Below, piece by piece: positions 29,291-42,817 of a DNA stretch of 64,000 nt (within the stretch, counting starts at the first letter, position 1; each line of letters opens with the position of its first letter). Origin of the DNA: Pseudomonas sp. SST3 (GTDB taxonomy: Bacteria > Pseudomonadota > Gammaproteobacteria > Pseudomonadales > Pseudomonadaceae); the NCBI RefSeq assembly GCF_003325755.1, contig NZ_QORI02000011.1, forward strand, positions 33-64,032. Direction: 5' to 3'. Below the pieces are notes generated by a model, which worked only from the letters and a program-made list of their open reading frames with translations, had not been told where the DNA came from and searched no databases. Position numbers and translations under genes: made by a program.

Positions 29291-29640
29291 GGTTTACCAC
29301 TATCCAGCATCGCTGATGCGCGAATGCGGCGATTTTAGCCGCTAAATTTTTGGGTAATGGCTACCTCCCGGCCGGCACATGCTGCTCTGTCAGCCTGGCG
29401 TCAGCATCGGCAACTCAGCTCTGCTCAGAAGCGTTGACGCATGCCTAATGCCATCGGCAGCGACATCTGAGCGCCCTGAGCCAGTGACCGGGAAATCAAC
29501 CACTACACGATGCCGGGGGATGATAAAGGAAGGCGCTTCTGTAATGCGAAAAAGCCGCAGACCAGGTTTTGATCTGAGAGCGAAATTTGGCCTGGATCTG
29601 GTCAGGCCTTCTTGAACACCGCTCTCGATCAGATGCGGAG
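29291..29640. other. Intergenic, 350 bases, no gene seen
   Basis: Separates the methyltransferase start from the XRE gene on the same strand. Short frames here are not convincing. Expected to hold the promoter of the methyltransferase operon and possibly controller sites, but I found no clear operator. Confidence 0.3.
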
Positions 29641-29862
29641 CTACAGCTCTGACAACTGAGGCAGAAGGCAGGATGGATCGCAAGCGAGCTCGCTTGCAAT
29701 GCGATAGAGCTTCTCGACGGTGATGTTTACTTCGCCACGCTCGATTCGCCCCATATAGCTACGGTCCATACTGCAGGCCAGCGCTAGAGCATCCTGAGAA
29801 ATCCGACAGGCCTTTCTCTGCGTCCGGATGCGTTCCCCTAACGCCTTCGCCAACTTATCCAT
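29641..29862 (-). CDS. XRE-family HTH regulator, controller-protein-like
   Basis: 73 residues, a single helix-turn-helix domain: LGERIRTQRKACRISQDALA followed by RSYMGRIERGEVNITVEKL. Size and composition match C (controller) proteins of restriction systems. It lies directly upstream of the methyltransferase operon and is divergent from the 29967 operon, so it could control both. Confidence 0.75.
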   Translation of the reverse strand: MDKLAKALGERIRTQRKACRISQDALALACSMDRSYMGRIERGEVNITVEKLYRIASELACDPSCLLPQLSEL

Positions 29863-29966
29863 GACCGTCTCAATTCCACTTGAGGCGGCACTATCGTGTG
29901 TTTGCGGACGTAGGAGCCACGGATTATAATCCGCATTTCCTCTGCGTTAACTCTTCTGGTGCCTCA

Positions 29967-30554
29967 ATGAAATCGGCCTCGTTTACCTTCGACAGGCGTC
30001 TGTATGAGCTGCTTCAGGAGGAAGGGCGTTCAAGGTTCACGACGCGTGAACTGCGTGATGCCTATGCCAAGCGCCTGGATGGCATGACTTTCCGTATCGG
30101 TGATGTGCGCCGCTATGTGTATGAGCAGATCCGCCGAATGCTGCGCATGGGTTGGGTTGTGCTCGATGAAGAGCGCCGTTCGCGGGGACAGGTCTACCAC
30201 CTGCTGCCGATTCCGGCACATCTGCAATTGGAGCTGATCGACAACGGGTTCGAGAACAGCCATAAGACTGCTTGTGAGCCAGAGCAGGAGCCGTCAGCGT
30301 TCGATAATTCGGCGGTGCCGCAACCATCAGTCGATGCGGATCAGCACCTGGAGGCGCTCCTCAAGGAAATCAGGCTGGACTTCCTCGCATCGATGGGCGA
30401 GGCGGAGCGATACAAGCTGCTCCTCGATGATATGCCGCATCTCCGGGATAAGGTCGAAGGCGAGTACCTGGAAGCTAGAGACCGAAGCTCGCGCCTGCTG
30501 GGCCATCTTCGCGCCATCGAGAAGACACTCAAGACGCTTGCCTCCGCACGATGA
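29967..30554 (+). CDS. Hypothetical protein with winged-helix-like N-terminus
   Basis: 195 residues from ATG 29967 (MKSASFTFDRRLYELL). The first 90 residues, with FTTRELRDAYAKR, DVRRYVYEQIRRML and GWVVLDEERRSRGQVYHLL, look like a winged helix. The rest is a charged linker and a helical tail (LDDMPHLRDKVEGEYLEARD). It overlaps the downstream helicase by 4 bases (ATGA). Not recognised; likely a DNA-binding partner of that helicase. Confidence 0.6.
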   Translation: MKSASFTFDRRLYELLQEEGRSRFTTRELRDAYAKRLDGMTFRIGDVRRYVYEQIRRMLRMGWVVLDEERRSRGQVYHLLPIPAHLQLELIDNGFENSHKTACEPEQEPSAFDNSAVPQPSVDADQHLEALLKEIRLDFLASMGEAERYKLLLDDMPHLRDKVEGEYLEARDRSSRLLGHLRAIEKTLKTLASAR

Positions 30555-31951
30555 CCACACTGCTGCGAAACTGGCAACGCCGCTGCATCGACGCGGCACT
30601 GGAGCACTTTACTGCCACGCCGCACTTCTTCTGCCAGGCAACGCCGGGTGCCGGTAAGACGCGTATGGCGGCAGAGCTGGCCAGCAGGCTGCTTGAGCAG
30701 GACCGGATCGATCTGGTGCTCTGCTTCGCACCATCCTGCCAAGTTGTCGAGGGCTTTCGCTCGTCCTTTGCTGCGGTGCTCGGCAGACGCTTGGACGGCC
30801 AACTCGGCGCAGTTGGGGCGGCGTTCACCTATCAAGCCATGGAATACCGAGATGAGACGTTCTGGCGACTCCTCGATGACTACCGTGTGTTCGTGGTTTT
30901 CGACGAAATCCACCACTGCGCCGGCCACGATGTACTTCTGAGTAACGCCTGGGGCCAACAGATTCTTCAGCGGATACAGGACAGGGCAGCCTTCACCTTG
31001 GCCCTCTCCGGCACCCCATGGCGTTCGGACGACCGGGCCATTGCCCTGGCCCGCTACTCGACGCCCGAGGGGTACCTGATCTGCGACTACCGCTACGGAT
31101 TGAAAGAGGCCATTGCTGATGGTGTGTGCCGTTCCCCTCGCATTGTCCTGCTCGACAACCAGAAGGTGATACTTACCGAGGAGCTGGACACGGAGAGCAC
31201 TGTCAGGATGTTTCCCAGCATTGCCAAACTATTGGGGGAGTCCCCTGTCACCTACGAAGAGCTGTTGCGCCATGACGAGGTGATTGACCAGTTACTCGGT
31301 CTCGGGTGCAGCAAGCTGGATGAGCTTCGCCTGATCAAGCCTGATGCGGCAGGCTTAGTGGTTGCCACCGACATCGAGCACGCCCAGCAAATTGCCTTGG
31401 CCCTGGAAACCCTGGGTGAAGGTTGCCGCATCGTGACCAACAAAACCCCGGCTGCGCAGCAGGTTATCAATGCGTTCAGACACAGCGCCTGCCGTTGGAT
31501 TATCGCAGTTGGAATGATCAGCGAAGGCACGGACATTCCTCGACTCCAGGTGTGCTGCTACCTCAGTCGCATCCGCACTGAGCTGCATTACCGACAAGTG
31601 CTTGGGCGAGTGCTTCGGCGCACAGGCGAGCCCGATAATCAGGCGTGGCTATTCATGTTAGCGGAGCCGACACTGCAGTGCTTGGCAGAGAGAATTGCAG
31701 ATGATCTACCGGATGACCTGGCAGTGCTGAACGAGGTAGAGATGCCAGCCTCCACTTCAGGTTCAATATCTGGCTGGATTGGGGCTGCTGGTAATATCGA
31801 TGTCCTGGATGACAGTAATGGAAGTGGCATTGCGCAGGTAATTGGGGCAGGTGCTACATGCGCCTTATCCCTGGGGGGCTCTGCCGCTGAGCCAAACCAT
31901 CTGGTCAGCTTTTCCAAGCACTACCGGCAACAGTTGCTGGCTTGCTTTTGA
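30551..31951 (+). CDS. SF2 DEAD/DEAH-box helicase
   Basis: 466 residues. Motif I QATPGAGKT (29-37), motif II VFDEIHHCAGH, motif III LSGTPWRSD, motif V GMISEGTDIPRL, motif VI YRQVLGRVLRR: a complete SF2 helicase without extra domains. Operon with the winged-helix-like gene (ATGA overlap). Similar stand-alone helicases occur in phage-defence loci; here the role is inferred only. Confidence 0.8.
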   Translation: MTTLLRNWQRRCIDAALEHFTATPHFFCQATPGAGKTRMAAELASRLLEQDRIDLVLCFAPSCQVVEGFRSSFAAVLGRRLDGQLGAVGAAFTYQAMEYRDETFWRLLDDYRVFVVFDEIHHCAGHDVLLSNAWGQQILQRIQDRAAFTLALSGTPWRSDDRAIALARYSTPEGYLICDYRYGLKEAIADGVCRSPRIVLLDNQKVILTEELDTESTVRMFPSIAKLLGESPVTYEELLRHDEVIDQLLGLGCSKLDELRLIKPDAAGLVVATDIEHAQQIALALETLGEGCRIVTNKTPAAQQVINAFRHSACRWIIAVGMISEGTDIPRLQVCCYLSRIRTELHYRQVLGRVLRRTGEPDNQAWLFMLAEPTLQCLAERIADDLPDDLAVLNEVEMPASTSGSISGWIGAAGNIDVLDDSNGSGIAQVIGAGATCALSLGGSAAEPNHLVSFSKHYRQQLLACF

Positions 31952-32017
31952 TGCTTGTATGGAGGACTGAATTCAAGCGTCGGCAGACGTGGTTGACTGA
32001 ATCAGGAGATAGCCGCA

Positions 32018-32281
32018 TTGACCCTTTCTCACGAAAGAACCCGCAGCGTCATCAAGACCGAAGAGTTCCTGCGAGAGCTCGCCCGTAACACTGAGCTGCC
32101 TCAGGATATCCGCAGCTATGCGAAAAGCCTGCTCAGGCACTACCCGTCGGCCGACCAGATCCTCTCGTTGGGGCGCCTTGAAGAGTGCCTGGTGAGCGAT
32201 GCACCAGATGATGAATATCGACGGCGGGTGATCGCTTTTCATCAGCCGCTGTTCAGCTCGTCATTGGACTTCACGCGATAG
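32018..32281 (+). CDS. BPSL0761 family protein
   Basis: 87 residues from TTG 32018, preceded by AGGAG with 9-base spacing. Begins TLSHERTRSVIKTEEFLREL and contains YAKSLLRHYPSADQIL, the recognisable pattern of the BPSL0761 family. Function unknown; common on islands and plasmids of Burkholderia and Pseudomonas. Two bases before the next gene. Confidence 0.65.
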   Translation: MTLSHERTRSVIKTEEFLRELARNTELPQDIRSYAKSLLRHYPSADQILSLGRLEECLVSDAPDDEYRRRVIAFHQPLFSSSLDFTR

Positions 32282-32283
32282 AA

Positions 32284-32892
32284 ATGAGAGCCGCAATGTC
32301 CAGCACTGATTTTGCTCTGTCGGTATCCACCCGCATTGCGCAACGGATTAAGCGCTTACCCAAAGGGCAACCCTTCTGCATCGGCCGCTTTGCGGAGCTT
32401 GGAGCGCGTGGCGCCATATCCAAGGCACTAGCTCGGCTGGTCAGCCAAGGCGAACTTGAACGGGTGCATCGAGGAATTTACATGCGCCCGAAATCCAGTC
32501 GATACGTTGCACGGGTCCGCCCAAATGTATGGGAAGTAGTGAGCTTGATCGCTAGGCAGAACCGCCATGTTCTACAGATTCATGGCGCTCATGCGGTCAG
32601 GTTGTTTGGACTGAGCACCCAGATGCCGCTCATTCCGATCTATTACACCAGCGGACCCAGCCGATCATTTTTTATAGGTAAGGGTGAGGTCCGGTTGGTA
32701 CATGCGGCACCAATGGTCATGCAGCGTGCCGGGACCGAGGTAGGGACGGCTATCAGCGCACTATTTTATCTCGGTAAAGACGGCTCGACCCCGGAATGCA
32801 TTGCCGCGATCAAGAAGGTGCTCAGGCCAGAAGACCTAACCACATTAATGGCCTGCAAAATGCCGAAATGGATGCGCATGGCGTTGGAGTAG
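32284..32892 (+). CDS. DUF6088 family / AbiEi-antitoxin-like protein
   Basis: 202 residues. N-terminal winged helix (GRFAELGARGAISKALARLVSQGELERVHRG) and a domain with QIHGAHAVRLFGLSTQMPL and YYTSGPSR, the pattern of DUF6088 / AbiEi-type regulators. No AbiEii nucleotidyltransferase toxin follows, so this is either an orphan regulator or not part of a type IV toxin-antitoxin pair. ATG 32296 is an alternative start. Confidence 0.65.
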   Translation: MRAAMSSTDFALSVSTRIAQRIKRLPKGQPFCIGRFAELGARGAISKALARLVSQGELERVHRGIYMRPKSSRYVARVRPNVWEVVSLIARQNRHVLQIHGAHAVRLFGLSTQMPLIPIYYTSGPSRSFFIGKGEVRLVHAAPMVMQRAGTEVGTAISALFYLGKDGSTPECIAAIKKVLRPEDLTTLMACKMPKWMRMALE

Positions 32893-32994
32893 TCAGCGCG
32901 CATACACACCGTCAACACGCTTGCTCCTTAACGCTCTGTCAGGCAGATTTCCGTTGCTGGCCGAGTCCGACCAAGCGACATCGGCGGCATCCCT

Positions 32995-34149
32995 TCACCC
33001 CTTGACCAAACGGAGATGGGCACCTGATTTCCCACCAGAGTCGGATGGGTTAGCGCTCTGCCCCTTCAACACGTTCAACATCAATCCGAACGTCAATTCA
33101 TTGATCTCCTCAGGACTGATTGCCAGTTCTCCCGCGACGCCAGCTTTCCCAACCCCATCTGCACGTAACGCGGCGAAAATCTTCTCCAGGATCACTGACC
33201 GCTCATGAGCAATAGATTCCGGCTCTTCGGTGCGATAGCCCTCTTGAGCAATCTGAATACACAGCGTTCGGTAAGCCCACTCCGTGGAAAGCCCCAGGCT
33301 ATGAAGCCGGTAATTTAAGGCTGCCACAGAAACGGACCAGAGCTTCTTGTATTTGATTAGGCTTTTGATAGTGATCGAACGTGGAGCCATCGCTAGAACG
33401 CTTGCACGTGGCATTAGAAAAGCCGACGCAAAGGCATTCGCCTCACGCTCTAAATCAGGTCCTTGTGGGTGGGCATGCTGGTGCATAACCAAATGTCCTA
33501 ATTCATGAGCTGCGTCAAAGCGGCAACGCTCGGCCGACTTAAAGGTATTCAAGAACATAAAGGGGCGGCCGCCACTCCACATCGAGAACGCGTCGACCTC
33601 CTTTGCATCAATTGCAAGTGAGTAGACACGAACGCCTTTCGACTCAAGAAGCGCAATCATGTTCTTAACCGGCTGCTCACCTAAACCCCAGTGTGCCCTC
33701 AGCATCTCCGCAGCGGCCTCTGGCGCTTGGGCACTGCGTGATAGTGCCAGCTTATCGAGCGCCTCAAAATTCGTCAGTGCAGCGCGTTCGGACCCCAGGT
33801 CCGGAAGATCTGGCTCTGGCAAATCGAAACGTTGCTCGATCCAGTCATTCAGCAGGAGCGCAATTGCGCCTGCACCGAGAGCTGAATCCCTAAGGCCAGC
33901 AGTCATCTTTGAGAGCGACCGGAAACTGGCAACATCCGGCGTTGGCACCTCAGGATCATCACCAAAGAAAAACGCTTCGGGGAACCGAAGCGTTTTAGCG
34001 ATTTTTGCAAGGGTTCCAGGCTCAGGCTCCTGCGTGCCACTCTCGTAGCCGGAGACTGATCGCTCCGTTACTCCTATATGAGTGGCAAGCTCACGCTTTT
34101 TCATACCTCGCCGGCGACGGGCGAGCGCAAATCGTTGTGGATTAAACAT
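32995..34149 (-). CDS. XRE HTH plus ImmA/IrrE metallopeptidase
   Basis: 384 residues. Residues 1-65 are an XRE helix-turn-helix (ARRRRGMKKRELATHIGVTERSVSGYESG); the C-terminal two thirds hold the COG2856 ImmA/IrrE domain with HELGHLVMH (HExxH) and a downstream E in REANAFAS. Such proteins cleave a repressor to switch on mobile-element or stress genes. The gene pairs with the 34156 gene, whose stop lies 6 bases upstream. Confidence 0.82.
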   Translation of the reverse strand: MFNPQRFALARRRRGMKKRELATHIGVTERSVSGYESGTQEPEPGTLAKIAKTLRFPEAFFFGDDPEVPTPDVASFRSLSKMTAGLRDSALGAGAIALLLNDWIEQRFDLPEPDLPDLGSERAALTNFEALDKLALSRSAQAPEAAAEMLRAHWGLGEQPVKNMIALLESKGVRVYSLAIDAKEVDAFSMWSGGRPFMFLNTFKSAERCRFDAAHELGHLVMHQHAHPQGPDLEREANAFASAFLMPRASVLAMAPRSITIKSLIKYKKLWSVSVAALNYRLHSLGLSTEWAYRTLCIQIAQEGYRTEEPESIAHERSVILEKIFAALRADGVGKAGVAGELAISPEEINELTFGLMLNVLKGQSANPSDSGGKSGAHLRLVKG

Positions 34150-34155
34150 GATCTA

Positions 34156-34806
34156 TCACGAGCTTTTACGGCGAATTTCGATGTCGATATCCGGACCGCC
34201 TGGGGAGGTAACCTCAAAGAAATCATCATCAAGAGCAAGGGTGCCAAGCATGATGCGTTCAGACCAGAAATTGATCTTGCCGCCTTTACCCATTCCCGAT
34301 GGACGTGAGAGCTCGATGCGGATTTCCTTCTTCACCGTGTCGGTGTGGTGGAGCAGGATCCAGGTCTCATGAGGGCCTGATTCAGGCAGCTCCTCCGGAT
34401 CGGGCAGCAAGTCATCAAACATGTCGAACTGGCAGTTCCGCTCAACAGCATCAACTGTATTTTTACCCTTCCTGGATCGGCTGCTCGGCATCCCCAGCAG
34501 ATTTCCAACATAGCTATCTCCCGATGCGACAGCAATCGCGAGATTGAGCGCCGAGTGAACGGTAAGAGGGTAGTTCGACTGTTCATGCGCGACCCACCCT
34601 AGTGGGCGCAGCTGATCGCGCACCGCTCCTACCAACCAGCCCCACATTTCAAGGCCGGGAAAAATGCTGGGATGGTTAGGAGTCAGGCGAACCCGCTGTA
34701 GGTGAGCTTGATTGATAGCCTCACGCAGTGGCTCGCGCTCCAGACTCAACTGTTCAAGACGGGCGGCGATTTCATCCTGATCACTGAATACCTGGCAAGC
34801 CTGCAT
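34156..34806 (-). CDS. Hypothetical partner of the XRE-ImmA protein
   Basis: 216 residues, starting MQACQVFSDQDEIAARLEQL. Helical N-terminus, then GLEMWGWLVGAVRDQLRPLGW and a beta-rich C-terminal half (ETWILLHHTDTVKKEIRIEL). No known motif found. Directly upstream of the XRE-ImmA gene on the same strand, so the two are probably one functional pair; it might be a toxin or the ImmA target. Confidence 0.6.
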   Translation of the reverse strand: MQACQVFSDQDEIAARLEQLSLEREPLREAINQAHLQRVRLTPNHPSIFPGLEMWGWLVGAVRDQLRPLGWVAHEQSNYPLTVHSALNLAIAVASGDSYVGNLLGMPSSRSRKGKNTVDAVERNCQFDMFDDLLPDPEELPESGPHETWILLHHTDTVKKEIRIELSRPSGMGKGGKINFWSERIMLGTLALDDDFFEVTSPGGPDIDIEIRRKSS

Positions 34807-35139
34807 CTGAGGACTCCTAACACAACGGTGACTTCCGGTTATTCTTCCTCAAATGAGGTAAAAAAACAAGAAGCACACGTCGCGGAGGGAGACCGAGAGG
34901 ACGTTGCAGCATGCGTGTTGCCGCCTGTGCATTTTCCACCCACATGCCGGAATTTCATTGACCCAGTTTCGAGCTCCAAGCGAGTTGTAGAATTTCGCTT
35001 TCAGACTGCTGGGTTAGGGCAGAATAGCGTCGGCACCTGGGTTAAAAATGCACTGGCGATAACATTTGATGTTTGCGGCAGTACCGCCTCCCGTTCCGGA
35101 TTGGCACAGTAATAGACTTGATTCAAATTCGGAGGAAGC
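34807..35139. other. Intergenic, 333 bases, no gene seen
   Basis: Divergent promoter region between the XRE-ImmA pair and the small gene at 35140. Nothing else recognised. Confidence 0.3.
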
Positions 35140-35373
35140 ATGGGTATTTCGTATTACCTCGCATGTTTGGAGACCCGGCAATATGTCTGGGTTGGCAGGC
35201 TTGACCCACAGGGGGAGGTGCCGGCGGTGGACGTCGAAGGCTCCATCGCCATGTTCGCGCTGGAGAATCGGAACAAACCGTTGATCGTCGTTAGTGAAAG
35301 CCATCCGATCCTCGAAGAGGGAATGGAGTGGTCGCCGCCCGCAACGCAAGAAACGTGCAGCGGACAACCATGA
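35140..35373 (+). CDS. Small hypothetical protein
   Basis: 77 residues with a strong GGAGG at 6-base spacing from ATG 35140. Starts MGISYYLACLETRQYVWVGRL and reads as a compact beta-rich protein, then PLIVVSESHPILEEG. Function unknown. The last 15 residues look unstructured, so the 3' end may be altered. Confidence 0.5.
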   Translation: MGISYYLACLETRQYVWVGRLDPQGEVPAVDVEGSIAMFALENRNKPLIVVSESHPILEEGMEWSPPATQETCSGQP

Positions 35374-35539
35374 CGAACCACCGCCAACCGCATCTGTCGA
35401 AGACCTGCCATATCCACCGCCGGCATGGCACACCAGACCATGCTTGAGCTAACGCAGCGGGGCTGGAAAACTGGCAAAAGGCGCTCCGTTGCGCAGTGCC
35501 CTCGGTTACTCTTTTTAATACGAAGATGAGGTCTGCCCG

Positions 35540-35821
35540 GTGACAGAGAGCCATAAAGACACCATTTGCGATGTATGCGCTACCAGTACGAGGGTGCCGG
35601 GGTACGGCGAGCAGTTCGGGACGCTTCAGGCGCTCTGGGGCTATGGCGCAGGGCATGATGGCGAACGCTATCGAGTCAATCTATGCGAAAGCTGCTTTTT
35701 CGCGGCACTAGCGTTTTTGAAGCAGGAGCGCCGCACGCAGAATCTGTTCAGCGATGAGCAGCCCTGCGAGGAGCGCCCATTCGGACTAGTCGCCCGCGAT
35801 GACTACTTTGGTGATTCGTAG
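35540..35821 (+). CDS. Small zinc-ribbon-like hypothetical protein
   Basis: 93 residues from GTG 35540. Contains CDVCATS near the start and CESCFFAALAFLKQE later, two CxxC pairs that could bind one zinc. No function recognised. Isolated plus-strand gene between two other small cargo genes. Confidence 0.5.
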   Translation: MTESHKDTICDVCATSTRVPGYGEQFGTLQALWGYGAGHDGERYRVNLCESCFFAALAFLKQERRTQNLFSDEQPCEERPFGLVARDDYFGDS

Positions 35822-35928
35822 CCATATCTCAGAGATGAGGTTATTGGCTCGCCAGCATCGAACTCAGGCCATGTCTGCACGACTTCTCGGTACAATGGCG
35901 TCACCGGCAATCGCTCTAGGGATCTCGC

Positions 35929-36201
35929 TTGACTGACGCAAAACTCACTGAAGTCGAGATGCGGCGCGCGCTTGGCCTAGACCTCGCGCCTTCGAAATCG
36001 AAGCAGCCCATACCCAAACAGCACTCTACCGTCACACTCGTTGAATTGAGCGTGCGTAAGAACGGTGGTTCGCCATTCCGCTTCGAGCACCGCTCCCGTT
36101 CCATCAGTACTCTCGCTGCCCAACTCGAGGCCGAGAAAACAGCACGGGAGAAAGGGTATGAGGTCTGGGTCGTGTTGGATATCAGGCAGGTTTCATCATA
36201 G
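35929..36201 (+). CDS. Small hypothetical protein
   Basis: 90 residues from TTG 35929. The N-terminal part is basic, with KSKQPIPKQH; the C-terminal part has TLAAQLEAEKTAREKGYEVWVVLDIRQ, an amphipathic helix then a strand. I do not recognise it. It converges on ptxE. Confidence 0.45.
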   Translation: MTDAKLTEVEMRRALGLDLAPSKSKQPIPKQHSTVTLVELSVRKNGGSPFRFEHRSRSISTLAAQLEAEKTAREKGYEVWVVLDIRQVSS

Positions 36202-36264
36202 AGCCGCAACAGCCGTCAGTCAGTCCACGCCTCGCTGATTGCTCTGGGGCAGTGAACGCTTGAG

Positions 36265-40721
<4,457 letters not shown>

Positions 40722-41300
40722 TTGATCACCTTTCGCAATATTGCTGGCCGCACAATTGCGGTTCGCGATGCAAAGGGTAGAAATTCCTTGTTAACGCACT
40801 GCTTCTAAATGATGACATTTCGATGAATGCTTCGAATCTGCCGTAGCGGGGCGGCAAGCGAAGCCGTGGAAGAACGGGCGCAACGTAGCGTCTTTCTTCA
40901 CGCGGGATACAGGAGGCTTTGATTGATACTGCTGCGGATTCGCTACAGTAACGTTGGGCCAGAACGTAATGCCATCCAAGCAAGAGAGCGCACACTAGCG
41001 GACTATAGGAGACATTCTACTCTTGCCCGTCGATTGACCCAGGCCGTTATGTGGCTGGTCGAAACCTTCAGGTGCCGCCCAACTAGATGTCTGTTGTCGC
41101 GCCCAGCTTAATGCTAGCGCAAGCCGCTTATTCTTCTAGCAACGCCGCGCTAGTCTTGAATGATGTTTCCTCAGTAGACTGATCATGCGCGGTATCTGCT
41201 TCGATGCCTTGAAGAGAACGCCTTCGGCTAAATGTCATATGACCAGCGCTTTTTACACTTCGGTTATTACTCCTTTTTTCAGCGAGATTGGGAGGGAAGG
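40722..41300. other. Intergenic, 579 bases: ptx promoter region, otherwise no gene
   Basis: The 110 bases nearest ptxA hold the Pho-box candidate. The remainder (40,850-41,300) has no convincing gene on either strand and may be decayed mobile DNA. Confidence 0.35.
40812..40829 (-). promoter_or_regulatory. Candidate Pho box upstream of ptxA
   Basis: On the minus strand CATTCAT-CGAA-ATGTCAT resembles two CTGTCAT half-sites 11 bases apart (5/7 and 6/7 matches), about 90 bases before ptxA. A good -10 was not found. Phosphate-starvation control by PhoB is expected for phosphite genes. Confidence 0.4.
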
Positions 41301-41699
41301 ATGATTGCATATACAATGGTCGGAACGACCGATCTGAACCGTTCAGCGCGTTTCTACGAACCTATATTCTCAGCAATGGGGTTGGAAATTTCGTGGAGGG
41401 ACGAGCGATCGGTTGCTTGGGGAGTTCCGGGCAACCGGACCCCCACCTTTCACGCTTGTCTTCCTTATAACCAAGAGGAAGCACGCCCCGGCAATGGAAC
41501 CATGACGGCGTTACTCACGGAGAGCCCAGCGCTAATAGGGCGACTCTTTGAACTCGCGCTTGAGAACGGAGGTACTGACGAAGGCTCTCCTGGCCCCAGA
41601 CCTGAGTACGGAACGGGATTCTACGCAGCCTATGTTCGTGATCCTGACGGCAACAAGTTGGCCTTTGTCTATTTCGACGATAACCAGTGTGGCGGTTAG
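41301..41699 (+). CDS. VOC (glyoxalase-fold) family protein
   Basis: 132 residues from ATG 41301, 5 bases after GGAGG. VOC signature: TMVGTTDLNRSARFYEPIF at the start and YVRDPDGNKLAFVYF near the end, with H in FHACL as possible metal ligand. Single-domain member; substrate unknown, often a glyoxalase-like or antibiotic-binding role. Confidence 0.78.
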   Translation: MIAYTMVGTTDLNRSARFYEPIFSAMGLEISWRDERSVAWGVPGNRTPTFHACLPYNQEEARPGNGTMTALLTESPALIGRLFELALENGGTDEGSPGPRPEYGTGFYAAYVRDPDGNKLAFVYFDDNQCGG

Positions 41700-42110
41700 C
41701 GTTACCACTAAGTCTTGGTCGCCTCTATATAGATGAATCATTTATATGAACAAGCGACCAAACAAACATGTATTAGCTACTCAAGATAGCAATCCGATAT
41801 ATCCTGCACTTAGTGACCAAATCGTCTTAGCTCCTTTTGACCCCTTCGGCGATATTCGCTGGCATGCCCCGGCTGGCGTCACCCCGGTAAATCTCATGCC
41901 GTTTCTGGTTCGGGGTCGACTCGGAACGCTTCGTTAGCTGAACGATGCCACTTGATACGCTACCGGCCAGTACGAGGAGTTACAGTACTAGACGACCGCT
42001 TTCGGCCAAAAGCGGTCGGTCAAAGTCTTATCCTGAGAGGGCGGGCATCTCATGTGGCATGAGGCGATCCAAGCTATGCGGTGAGCCTGCTGGGCAAGGA
42101 TGGCTGCCCA
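41700..42110. other. Intergenic, 411 bases, hairpin but no gene
   Basis: Contains an inverted repeat gaccgctt...aagcggtc (41994-42018) of the gccgaaagc type repeated in many Pseudomonas mobile elements; a related copy is at 45,010-45,075. No gene seen. Confidence 0.35.
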
Positions 42111-42461
42111 TCACAGCAATTCGATGCCGAAGCGGCGCATTGCTAGAGCAAACAGGACGAAACATAGGCACGTTGCAAATGCGTAACCCGCCAGTGCGAG
42201 CCAGAAGCCGAAGCGAGACATTAGGAGCGGGAACATCAACAGCGCCGGTAGCGTGGGGATCACATACCAGAAGGTGTACCAGGCATGGTTGGCGATCTTC
42301 TGTCCCGGCTGATGCTCGATGTGCAGCCAGATCAAGGTCAGCACCGTAACTATGGGCAGGGCGGCGACGATACCGCCAATACGGTCGCCATGCTTGGCCG
42401 CTTCAGATACCAAGACCACCATCAATGCAGTGATCAGGTACTTTGTCACTATCCAGGTCAT
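42111..42461 (-). CDS. DUF3147 family membrane protein
   Basis: 116 residues, four membrane helices. KYLITALMVVLVSEAAKHGDRIGG and ALPIVTVLTLIWLHIE are the DUF3147 pattern. Often near metal-resistance genes; role unknown. Co-directional with csoR-like gene, 29 bases downstream. Confidence 0.75.
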   Translation of the reverse strand: MTWIVTKYLITALMVVLVSEAAKHGDRIGGIVAALPIVTVLTLIWLHIEHQPGQKIANHAWYTFWYVIPTLPALLMFPLLMSRFGFWLALAGYAFATCLCFVLFALAMRRFGIELL

Positions 42462-42490
42462 GACGCGCTCCGCGGTGCTGCGAAAGAAGA

Positions 42491-42778
42491 TCAGAGGTAC
42501 TTGGTGATCTGTTTGAAGTTGCTCAGCGCGGTGATGTCCCCCTGTTCAGCGGCCGCGAGCGCATGCTCCAGACAGTGATCGATGTGGTCCTGGATCAAAG
42601 TGCGCTTGGCCTGACAGATCGCTTTTTCTACTGCGTGTAGCTGCTGGGCAAGGTCCACGCAGGGGCGACCGGTCTCGATCATGCCGACAATGCTGCGCAG
42701 GTGGCCTTCGGCACGCTTCAACCTTTTGATGATATCGCTATGACTTTGGTGCTGATGGGCGTGTTCTTGATCGCTCAT
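42491..42778 (-). CDS. CsoR/RcnR-family metal-responsive repressor
   Basis: 95 residues from ATG 42778. All-helical DUF156 repressor; GRPCVDLAQQLHAVEKAI and DHIDHCLEHAL carry C40, H65 and C69, the CsoR-type C-H-C ligand set (RcnR would have H at the last place). A His-rich tail (HAHQHQSHSD) may add ligands, so copper(I), nickel or cobalt are possible effectors. Divergent from the histidine-rich gene at 42894, with the operator palindrome between. Confidence 0.85.
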   Translation of the reverse strand: MSDQEHAHQHQSHSDIIKRLKRAEGHLRSIVGMIETGRPCVDLAQQLHAVEKAICQAKRTLIQDHIDHCLEHALAAAEQGDITALSNFKQITKYL

Positions 42779-42817
42779 GCCTTGAGTCCCATGCCTCGAT
42801 GACTTACGCTTCGATCC

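Noticed and set aside
29390..29683. 97-codon minus-strand ORF beside the XRE gene
   Set aside because: Overlaps the XRE gene in another frame, low-complexity composition, no ribosome binding site.
32018..32892. AbiE-type toxin-antitoxin system
   Set aside because: The DUF6088 protein resembles an AbiEi antitoxin, but no AbiEii nucleotidyltransferase follows.
41746..41937. Small plus-strand ORF of 63 codons
   Set aside because: No family resemblance and no good ribosome binding site; likely chance frame in an intergenic remnant.
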